10,820 nucleotides of DNA from contig JBGPCQ010000105.1 of assembly GCA_041481895.1 (NCBI GenBank), forward strand, positions 1-10,820, in the 5' to 3' direction. This DNA comes from JAMPXD01 sp041481895 (GTDB lineage Bacteria; Desulfobacterota; Desulfuromonadia; Geobacterales; Geobacteraceae). Made by a program: the position numbers and the translations under genes. Below, in pieces: positions 5,323 through 10,820 of the stretch; positions within the stretch are counted from its first letter, which is position 1; each line of letters begins with the position of its first letter. The notes beneath the pieces are model-generated. The model did no database searches, had not been told where the DNA came from, and saw nothing but the letters and a program-made list of their open reading frames with translations.

Positions 5323-7381
5323 ATACCTGGCAGATACCGTGAATGGCGCCGCATGCCTGGCTGAACAGCTTTTCGATCCAGTCTTCCCGGCGGCTTTCGG
5401 CGGTCAGCGGCAGTTCGCATTCCGGGCAGATCTTGATCCTTTGCATGTGCCGGATGATGCGCTGGGTCGACGCGATGAAAGTCCCGTGGCTCCAGGTGAG
5501 GGGGGAGACGAAAATAGACTTCCCCGTGAAGGGGTGGACCTGCTCCGCCAGCACTCCGGAGGGGAGGGCGTGGTCGGCGGCCCAGGAGAGGAGTTCGACC
5601 GCTTCCGCCAAGTCCTCCTCGCAGGCAGCCTTCATTACCAGGTAGTCGACCAGCCAGAGGGTGGCGATAAACCAGGGGTTGCCCGGAAGATCCTGGCTGA
5701 CCCGCTGGTACTGGTCGTCTTCGTAGCGGGCCATGCCGCCGACCGGGGTCCTGATCCAGAGCTTCTCCTTCAGAGCGGTGATGGTGTCCGTGATGCGTGG
5801 GTCGTCGGCATTGTAGAGGCCGAACACAAACAGCCCCCAGAGGCTCGCATCGCAGGTTCCGTCGACGACCAGCTCCCCCTGTTCGTCGTAGGAGAGCATG
5901 CGGCAGAAACGGCCGAGTTCCTCCCGCCAGAGATGACGGCTGGCCGCGTCGCGGATTTCCGCGGCTGCCTGCCGGTAGGTGTCGGCCCGTTCGTTTTCGC
6001 CGAACACCGTACAGAAAAGCGAGGCGGCGGTCAGCCCGCCGAAAACCGCCCCGACGGTGTAGGAGGCCATGCCGCGCCGCTCCTCCCAGAGATCGTAGGA
6101 GGCGGCGGGAAGTCCGGTTGCCGGGTCCCGGTAGGAGCAGAGGAAATCCGCGGACCTCTTGATGAGGGGCCGGTAGAGGGGCTTGATGAACTCGATGTCC
6201 CGGTAGAGCACGAAATGGTGCCAGAGGGCCCAGACGACGAGGGCGGTCTCGTCCAGCTGGATGGGGAGCTGCGACTTTCCTTCGGCGAACCACGGGTGCC
6301 AGGAGGAGGCGGGGGTGCCGTCCGGGTTGTACTTGTGCAGGAGATAACCCTCGGGCTCGATGAGGCGGGCGATGAAGCGGTAAAAATTCTGGGAAACCTC
6401 CGGGTACCCCGCCTGGTCGAGGGCATTTGCCACCAGGGTTCCGTCCCGGGCCCAGATATACGAATAGGTGTCCCGGTTGAAGAGGATCACGTCCGAATCG
6501 TTGCCCGCCAGAATCCCTCCATCCACGTCGATCTGGGTTCTCAGGACCAGGAGGCTGCGGCGGTAGAGCTCCGCTACCTTGGCCGGCAACTGCTCGAGGG
6601 GTGGGGTTTCCTTGCGTACCCAAAGGTTCCAGTAATCGGCGGTACGCCGGATCAGGTTTTCGGGGCGCTTGTGCTTCACGAGGGCATCGAGTTCCCGGAC
6701 CTCCTGCCGGTTCTTTCCAACCGCCAGCCAGTAGTTTGCGGTCCCGCGCCCCATGCCGGCCACGGTCAAGGTCAGGGCAATGACCGAGTCCACCGATCCC
6801 TGGGCAATTGGATTGCCCGAGAGAACACCGTCCTCAGCGTCGCGGAAGGTTCCCTCCCTGCCGCCGAGCTCCTTCTGTCCCACTGCATACTGGGCCGCGC
6901 CGTCCGTTCCCGCGGCAGAGCCGTTGGCCAGGAAGTAGCGGGGCCCCTTGTAGTGCACCACCCCGCCGGTATCGGGGTCGAAGGCGGCCGTGTCCCCTAC
7001 ACTGTTCCCGGAAATGGCGAAGTCCTGGCCGAAGAAGAGGCGGATTTCCCGCTCTTCGGGGAGCATGTTCTGGACCTCGATCTCCCGGAGATAGATGTTC
7101 TCGTGGAAATCGACGGCATCCCGGCAGACCAGGATTACTCCCAGCTCCCGCTGGTAGAGGCTGACCCGGGTGACGAGGGTGTCGGGTTCGTAGCGGAGGT
7201 CTGTTTCCCACCCTTCCCCCACCCAGGAAAAACTGCCGGCTACCCAGACCCCGAAGCGGCAGTGACGCCCCCCGAGATGGTTTTCCTGCCCCACGTGGGG
7301 GAAGTAGAGGTCACGGATGGAGTAATGCTGGTCAAAGCAGACCAGAAGGGTGCCATTTCCTACAGGTATGTCGCGCGGCAT
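5321..7381 (-). CDS. GH15 glucoamylase-like glycoside hydrolase
   Basis: A 686-residue inverting exo-glycosidase of family 15 (glucoamylase, glucodextranase or trehalase type). An N-terminal beta-sandwich domain (about 1-255) precedes the (alpha/alpha)6 barrel. Barrel motifs are YSYIWARDGTLVANAL (307-322), YDLWEERRG (429-437) with E433 as likely general acid, GNPWFIATLWLVDYL (567-581), and LAEQVHPFTG (611-620) with E613 as likely base, followed by SPLTWSHGTF (626-635). No signal peptide is seen, so it is probably cytosolic, acting on glycogen, maltodextrin or trehalose. A 37-residue tail holds four cysteines (CPEC at 652-655, C677, C684). The start has AAAGGA seven bases upstream. A good promoter lies at 7424-7451. 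The stop codon touches the palindromic element at 5253-5322. Confidence 0.92.
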   Translation of the reverse strand: MPRDIPVGNGTLLVCFDQHYSIRDLYFPHVGQENHLGGRHCRFGVWVAGSFSWVGEGWETDLRYEPDTLVTRVSLYQRELGVILVCRDAVDFHENIYLREIEVQNMLPEEREIRLFFGQDFAISGNSVGDTAAFDPDTGGVVHYKGPRYFLANGSAAGTDGAAQYAVGQKELGGREGTFRDAEDGVLSGNPIAQGSVDSVIALTLTVAGMGRGTANYWLAVGKNRQEVRELDALVKHKRPENLIRRTADYWNLWVRKETPPLEQLPAKVAELYRRSLLVLRTQIDVDGGILAGNDSDVILFNRDTYSYIWARDGTLVANALDQAGYPEVSQNFYRFIARLIEPEGYLLHKYNPDGTPASSWHPWFAEGKSQLPIQLDETALVVWALWHHFVLYRDIEFIKPLYRPLIKRSADFLCSYRDPATGLPAASYDLWEERRGMASYTVGAVFGGLTAASLFCTVFGENERADTYRQAAAEIRDAASRHLWREELGRFCRMLSYDEQGELVVDGTCDASLWGLFVFGLYNADDPRITDTITALKEKLWIRTPVGGMARYEDDQYQRVSQDLPGNPWFIATLWLVDYLVMKAACEEDLAEAVELLSWAADHALPSGVLAEQVHPFTGKSIFVSPLTWSHGTFIASTQRIIRHMQRIKICPECELPLTAESRREDWIEKLFSQACGAIHGICQV

Positions 7382-7423
7382 GAATCATCCTTTACCGAGT
7401 ATGATGGACGGTCGTGATATTCA

Positions 7424-7451
7424 AGTATACCGTCTTCGCGTTCTTTGGCAA
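7424..7451 (-). promoter_or_regulatory. Sigma70-type promoter of the GH15 gene
   Basis: On the minus strand TTGCCA (7451-7446) and TATACT (7429-7424) are separated by 16 bases; each hexamer matches the consensus at five of six positions. The predicted start is near 7417, which gives a leader of about 36 bases containing the AAAGGA ribosome site. Confidence 0.6.
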
Positions 7452-7559
7452 CGGGGCTGCGCCGGGAGAATGCGACCCCCGGTTCTCAGGGAAAACATAG
7501 GGAAGCTGTTGCACGAAAGGTCCGGAGGTGGTACTTCTTAAAGAAGGGGAGGAGAGCGG

Positions 7560-8045
7560 ATGAAACGGAAGAAGGGGAGCAGGCGCAGGGAGTTTGGTCC
7601 AGTCGGGGTCCGGGCGGTGGCCGTGTTCGAGGCGGCCAAGGGGGGCATCGTGGTCATCGCCGGGCTCGGCATGCTGGCGCTCATCCACCGCGACGTCCAG
7701 GGGATAGCGGAGGAGATCGTCCGTTATCTCCATATCAATCCTGCCAGGCATTTCCCTCGCATTTTTCTCGATGCGGCGGCAACGGCCACCGATGCCCGTC
7801 TCTGGGCGCTGGCGCTGGCCGCGATGCTCTATGCGTCGGTCCGCTTCGCCGAAGCCTACGGGTTATGGCGCCAACGGGTCTGGGCGGAATGGTTCGCTAT
7901 CCTCACCGGCAGCATTTACCTTCCCATCGAACTCTATGAATTGACCGTCTCCGTGACCCTGGTCAAAGTAACGGTATTTGTTGTTAACCTCTTCATTGTC
8001 GCCTGGCTCTCCCTGGTTCGGTGGAAGGCGCGGGGCAGCAGCTGA
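7560..8045 (+). CDS. DUF2127 family integral membrane protein
   Basis: A 161-residue protein with about four hydrophobic helices (approximately 22-43, 81-98, 107-126, 130-152) after a short Arg/Lys-rich N-terminus that should stay in the cytoplasm. The central RFAEAYGLWRQRVWAEWFAI stretch, followed by GSIYLPIELYEL, is what I recognise as the DUF2127 signature. No biochemical function is established that I know of. A strong GGAGG site (7548-7552) lies seven bases before the ATG. It is divergent from the GH15 gene, with a 178-bp intergenic space, and a terminator-like hairpin overlaps its stop codon. Confidence 0.85.
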   Translation: MKRKKGSRRREFGPVGVRAVAVFEAAKGGIVVIAGLGMLALIHRDVQGIAEEIVRYLHINPARHFPRIFLDAAATATDARLWALALAAMLYASVRFAEAYGLWRQRVWAEWFAILTGSIYLPIELYELTVSVTLVKVTVFVVNLFIVAWLSLVRWKARGSS

Positions 8046-8064
8046 AGCCCATACCTGCAGCCCC
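8032..8064 (+). terminator. Probable terminator of the DUF2127 gene
   Basis: GGGGCAGCAG (8032-8041) pairs with CTGCAGCCCC (8055-8064) with one mismatch and a 13-base loop. TTTACA follows. The stem begins inside the last codons, so translation of the end of the gene would compete with hairpin formation. Confidence 0.5.
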
Positions 8065-8124
8065 TTTACATAAAACAGAAGCCGATTAGTGCTGATCTTC
8101 AGCCAGACCAAGAACCTTTGTAAC

Positions 8125-8214
8125 CGCAAAAAACGCAAGGACCGCGAAGAAAACTTGAAACGAAAAGGGTTTAACTCCTGAAAAGTTCCTTGCGTTTCCC
8201 TTGCGTCCTTTGCG
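8125..8214. repeat. 90-bp inverted-repeat element built from CGCAAGGA-like units
   Basis: Two 32-base arms (8125-8156 and 8183-8214) are imperfect inverted copies around a 26-base centre. Within each arm the phrase CGCAA(G/A)(G/A)A recurs three times, so the arms are themselves short tandem repeats. Immediately downstream a separate hairpin, TGCGCGC/GCGCGCA (8222-8228 and 8241-8247), is present. This fills most of the 283-bp gap between the DUF2127 gene and msrA, and no gene is seen there. The TTGACT at 8285-8290 could be part of the msrA promoter, but no convincing -10 follows at the right distance. Confidence 0.6.
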
Positions 8215-8328
8215 TCGTGCCTGCGCGCTGAAGCGCTATGGCGCGCAAGCGTGAGCGACCAAAGGGAGCGGGCGGTTCGTGGGCTTGACTAGATTATTTC
8301 AACAAGGCGGAACAGAGGAGGACGGGCG

Positions 8329-8949
8329 ATGATTAGGGGAATGAGATATCTTCTCTGTGCGGCGGGCATTATGCTGGCGACCGCGGCCCTGGCAGCGGAC
8401 CGGCCGGATAGAACCGCTGCCGGGAAACGGCTGGAAAAGGCCACCTTTGCGGGGGGCTGCTTCTGGTGCATGCAGCCGCCGTTCGATCACCTTGAAGGGG
8501 TCGTCTCCACCACCGCGGGCTATAGCGGCGGGCAGAAGAAAAACCCGACTTACGAGGAGGTCTCGTCCGGCGTTACGGGTCATGCCGAGTCGGTGGAGGT
8601 GCTCTACGATCCGGCGCGGGTCAGCTATGTCAGGCTACTGGACGTTTACTGGCACAACGTCGACCCCTTGACGGCAAACCGCCAGTTCTGCGATGGGGGA
8701 AACCAGTACCGCACTGCTATTTTCCATCATGACGAGGCCCAGCGGCGGCTGGCCGAGGCGTCGAAGGCCGCGCTGGAAAAGGCGCGCGGCTGGAAGATCG
8801 TCACCGGGATCGTTCCTGCCGGCATATTCTACCTGGCCGAGGAATATCACCAGGGCTACTACAAGAAGAATCCGGTCCGCTACAAGCTTTACCGCCTGAA
8901 TTGCGGCCGGGACGCGCGCCTGCGGGAGCTGTGGGGCGCCGCGAAATAG
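8329..8949 (+). CDS. msrA: Exported peptide methionine sulfoxide reductase A
   Basis: MsrA reduces methionine-S-sulfoxide in proteins and free methionine using thiols. This 206-residue form has an N-terminal signal peptide (RYLLCAAGIMLATAALA, about 6-22, with an ALA cleavage site), so it should work outside the cytoplasm. The catalytic motif GGCFWCMQPPFD carries nucleophile C44, and YSGG (65-68), GHAESVEV (84-91), DPLTANRQFCDGGNQYR (112-128) and AEEYHQGYY (170-178) are all typical. A cysteine in LNCGRD (C192) may be the resolving residue; C47 and C121 are further candidates. No MsrB domain is fused. GAGGAGGA about six bases upstream supports the ATG at 8329. The gene stands alone and converges on slyX. 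Confidence 0.95.
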   Translation: MIRGMRYLLCAAGIMLATAALAADRPDRTAAGKRLEKATFAGGCFWCMQPPFDHLEGVVSTTAGYSGGQKKNPTYEEVSSGVTGHAESVEVLYDPARVSYVRLLDVYWHNVDPLTANRQFCDGGNQYRTAIFHHDEAQRRLAEASKAALEKARGWKIVTGIVPAGIFYLAEEYHQGYYKKNPVRYKLYRLNCGRDARLRELWGAAK

Positions 8950-8985
8950 CCGTCACCAGGAAAGCGATCCTCTCCATTCATCCAT

Positions 8986-9189
8986 TCAGTAATGGGGCGG
9001 CGGCTCTTCATCTTCCGGCTGTTCGACGAGGGAGGGGAGCACGAGGTTCATCTGTTCCCGGATTTGTCCCATTTCCCTGTCGAGCCGGTCGATTGCCTGC
9101 TGCTGCGCGAACACCGTGTCGAACAGTTCCTGTATGGCCCGTTCCTGGTGCATTGAGCGGAGTTCCAGTTCGGTGAGACGTTCATTCAT
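8986..9189 (-). CDS. slyX: SlyX family small coiled-coil protein
   Basis: A 67-residue protein with a heptad-rich helix over most of its length (about 2-50, with leucine, isoleucine and methionine in core positions), ending in the conserved PPPHY of SlyX proteins. The molecular role is unknown in any species I am aware of. AAAGGA six to seven bases upstream of the ATG supports the start. It lies 32 bp downstream of the quinone oxidoreductase gene on the same strand and is probably the second gene of that operon. Only 36 bp separate it from the end of msrA, which is convergent. Confidence 0.9.
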   Translation of the reverse strand: MNERLTELELRSMHQERAIQELFDTVFAQQQAIDRLDREMGQIREQMNLVLPSLVEQPEDEEPPPHY

Positions 9190-9221
9190 AATAGTTCCTT
9201 TATGTCGTTTCTTCTGTCGGC

Positions 9222-10184
9222 TCAGGGGGTGAGGACGATCTTGCCGAATGTGCTCGCTTCGAGAACCGCATGGTGGGCTGTCGGGGCCTCTGCCAGGGGG
9301 AGCTCCCGGCTCACCTCCGGCCGCAGGGTGCCGTTGGCAAGCCCTGCGGCAAAGGCGGCATGCATGACGGCCAGCTCCTTCTCGGTTGCATTATAGAGGG
9401 TCATGCCGAGGATGGCGGTTTCCTGCCCCATGGTGTCCCGCGGATCGATCTCCACCGTGCCGCGGCTCCCTATCACCACCACCCGGCCCCCCTTGGCTAA
9501 TATCTTGAGATCGTGCCCGAGGTTGACGTTGGCGAGCATTTCGAGGATGATGTCAACCCCCTGGCCGCAGGTCATCTCCTGCAGATGGTCCAGGTAGCCG
9601 GGATCATGGTGGTTCAGCGCGTGATGCGCCCCTTGAGCGAGCACGAGTTTCTGCCCCTGCTCCGAGCCGGCGGTGCCGATGACTCTCAGCCCGGCCGCCC
9701 GGGCAAGCTGGAGGGCCGCAATCCCTACTCCCCCGCTGGCCCCGTGGACGAGTACCGTTTCGCCCGGCAGGGCGTGCCCCCGTTGGAACAGGGCGCGATA
9801 GGCGGCGCCGTAGGGGACACCGATCGCCGCCCCTTGGGCAAAGGATATCCCTTCGGGAAGGTGGTGGGTCTGGAACTCCTTGCAGAGGACCTGTTCCGCA
9901 TAGGTGCCGGAAATGGACCAGGCGACATAGACACGGTCGCCGACCCGGCGATGATGTACGTCCGGCCCGATTGCGCTGATGATGCCCGCGCCGTCGATGC
10001 CGGGGGTGTACGGGAGTTTCAGGTCGGGCCGGTACTGGCCGGACCTGATGTAGGTATCGACCGGATTTACTCCGACGGCGGCTAGTTTTACAACCGCTTG
10101 CCCGGGACCGGGGAGAGGGTCTGCAACCTCTTCCAGACGCATCACTTCAGGCGCACCGAATTCATGGACCCGTATCGCTTTCAT
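9222..10184 (-). CDS. NADPH:quinone oxidoreductase, zeta-crystallin type (MDR family)
   Basis: A 320-residue zinc-free MDR enzyme that likely reduces quinones or enones with NADPH in the cytosol. Hallmarks are AVGVNPVDTYIRSGQY (36-51), GIDGAGII (62-69, in place of the zinc-binding GHE), the Rossmann loop VHGASGGVGIAALQLA (146-161), and the C-terminal AHHAVLEASTFGKIVL. AGGAGG seven or so bases before the ATG gives a firm start. slyX follows closely. It shares a family, but not close sequence, with the MDR gene at 4203-5219. Confidence 0.92.
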   Translation of the reverse strand: MKAIRVHEFGAPEVMRLEEVADPLPGPGQAVVKLAAVGVNPVDTYIRSGQYRPDLKLPYTPGIDGAGIISAIGPDVHHRRVGDRVYVAWSISGTYAEQVLCKEFQTHHLPEGISFAQGAAIGVPYGAAYRALFQRGHALPGETVLVHGASGGVGIAALQLARAAGLRVIGTAGSEQGQKLVLAQGAHHALNHHDPGYLDHLQEMTCGQGVDIILEMLANVNLGHDLKILAKGGRVVVIGSRGTVEIDPRDTMGQETAILGMTLYNATEKELAVMHAAFAAGLANGTLRPEVSRELPLAEAPTAHHAVLEASTFGKIVLTP

Positions 10185-10201
10185 CGTTTCCTCCTTTCAG
10201 T

Positions 10202-10280
10202 GCGGAAGATCGGAAGGCTGGAAGCGCGGAAGTAAAATCCTTTGACGTTCCTTCCAGCCTTCCGCGCGCTAATCTTCCGC
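10202..10280. repeat. 79-bp palindromic element with GGAAG units
   Basis: GCGGAAGAT plus CGGAAGGCTGGAAG (10202-10224) pairs perfectly with CTTCCAGCCTTCCG (10251-10264) and ATCTTCCGC (10272-10280), a 23-bp stem with one 7-base bulge on the right side. GGAAG occurs four times in 10204-10232. It lies directly upstream of the quinone oxidoreductase start (10184) and so probably within or next to its promoter region. No coding potential is seen. Confidence 0.65.
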
Positions 10281-10401
10281 GCTCATAACAGTATACCAGG
10301 ATTTTACATTCCCTGTTGCAAACGGAAAAAAAGGACGGCATAGTAGAGAGGCAATTGAAACGTATTACTCCGGCAAATAAACAGGATAATCTTTCATTTA
10401 C

Positions 10402-10451
10402 GTAGGAGCGGCGCCTCGCCGCGATTATCGCGCCGAGGGCGGCGCTCCTGC
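10402..10451. repeat. REP doublet (BIME-like), two inverted GTAGGAGCG-type units
   Basis: Unit 1 starts GTAGGAGCG (10402) and contains the hairpin GCGGCG-CCT-CGCCGC. Unit 2, reversed and ending at 10451, contains the hairpin GCGCCG-CCCT-CGGCGC on the minus strand. Both share AGGAGCG at the head and CGCGAT at the tail. The two stems differ by paired changes that keep base pairing. This layout is that of REP sequences mobilised by RAYT (TnpA-REP) transposases, as in Pseudomonas. No RAYT gene is in the window. The remaining bases of the 10185-10491 gap show nothing gene-like. Confidence 0.75.
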
Positions 10452-10491
10452 ATTGATCTATTAAATCGCCGCTGTAATAAGGGAGAAAATC

Positions 10492-10820
10492 ATGAAACGA
10501 ACGGTTTTCATTACCGGCGCGTCGTCGGGGTTCGGCGCCGGGTGCGCGCGGAAGTTCGCCGGCGAGGGGGCCCGGCTCATTCTCGCGGCGCGCCGCGAGG
10601 GGCGGCTCATGGAGCTCGCGGACGAACTGGCGAAAACCACGGAGGTGCATGCCGTTGCGCTCGACGTGCGGAAGCGGGAAGCGGTTCGACAGGCTGTTGA
10701 CGGATTGCCGCCCGGATTCAGGGAGGTGGACATCCTGGTCAACAGTGCGGGGCTCGCCCTGGGGCTCGGTCCGGCCCATGAGGCGAACCTCGACGACTGG
10801 GATGCCATGGTGGACACGAA
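10492..10820 (+). CDS. Short-chain dehydrogenase, YdfG-like, 3' truncated by the window edge
   Basis: The first 109 codons of an NAD(P)-dependent SDR. The Rossmann motif TGASSGFG (8-15), an arginine-rich stretch after beta-2 (ARR at 33-35, suggesting NADPH preference), LDVR (57-60) and NSAG (84-87) in place of the usual NNAG are visible. The segment NSAGLALGLGPAHEANLDDW closely resembles E. coli YdfG (3-hydroxy acid and malonic semialdehyde reductase, acting on serine, threonine or 3-hydroxypropionate). The catalytic Ser-Tyr-Lys lies beyond the window. The ATG has AAGGGAG about six bases upstream; the REP doublet ends 40 bases before it. Confidence 0.9.
   Translation, partial: MKRTVFITGASSGFGAGCARKFAGEGARLILAARREGRLMELADELAKTTEVHAVALDVRKREAVRQAVDGLPPGFREVDILVNSAGLALGLGPAHEANLDDWDAMVDT

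Noticed and set aside
4200..5342. 380-codon + strand open frame opposite the MDR oxidoreductase
   Set aside because: It is a complementary-strand shadow. The minus-strand frame has the Rossmann and GroES-like motifs and a ribosome site.
5288..7417. 709-codon + strand open frame opposite the GH15 gene
   Set aside because: It is antisense to a well-supported enzyme, shows no recognisable motif, is Gly/Pro/Val/Glu-rich as expected of a complementary frame, and runs into the palindromic element.
8100..8220. CRISPR-like array from the repeated CGCAAGGA words
   Set aside because: The units are 8-10 bases with no regular unique spacers, and the overall layout is an inverted repeat.

Overview
The window looks like a chromosomal segment from a GC-rich anaerobic deltaproteobacterium. 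Geobacter or a close relative (Geobacterales/Desulfuromonadales) is my best guess. The reasons are the gene content (hemE beside an AhbD/NirJ-like radical SAM protein, a GH15 glucoamylase-like enzyme, slyX, a DUF2127 protein) and gaps full of short palindromic repeats. This assignment is by recognition only; no database was searched. The window holds eleven protein genes (two cut by its edges), no rRNA or tRNA, no CRISPR array and no intact insertion sequence.

Layout. 1-271 is the end of a radical SAM/SPASM gene. 438-1457 is hemE on the + strand, closed by a strong hairpin. 1458-2039 has no protein gene but holds the most interesting signal: two tandem, diverged copies of a ~185-nt unit. Read on the minus strand, each has a TATACT -10 box, a shared GGTAGCTACC start region, internal hairpins and a GC-rich terminator. 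I interpret them as a pair of paralogous small RNAs; the second is rich in GGA triplets, as expected of a CsrA/Rsm-binding RNA. 2040-3191 (minus) is a membrane GT2 glycosyltransferase, divergent from an alpha/beta hydrolase (3293-4120, +). 4203-5219 (minus) is a zinc-free MDR oxidoreductase and 5321-7381 (minus) a GH15 enzyme. A 70-bp MITE-like palindrome separates these two and touches the GH15 stop codon. 7560-8045 (+) is a DUF2127 membrane protein and 8329-8949 (+) an exported MsrA. slyX (8986-9189, minus) and a quinone oxidoreductase (9222-10184, minus) form a likely two-gene operon. 10492 to the right edge (+) starts a YdfG-like short-chain dehydrogenase.

How the genes relate. hemE and the radical SAM protein share a tetrapyrrole theme. 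The MsrA and the two MDR reductases fit redox and oxidative-damage housekeeping, but nothing ties the genes into one pathway. The gaps carry at least four unrelated palindromic repeat families (5253-5322, 8125-8214, 10202-10280, 10402-10451) and a further simple hairpin (324-342), so small mobile or repeat DNA, rather than a cargo island, is the accessory feature. The candidate novelty is the twin small-RNA locus downstream of hemE.
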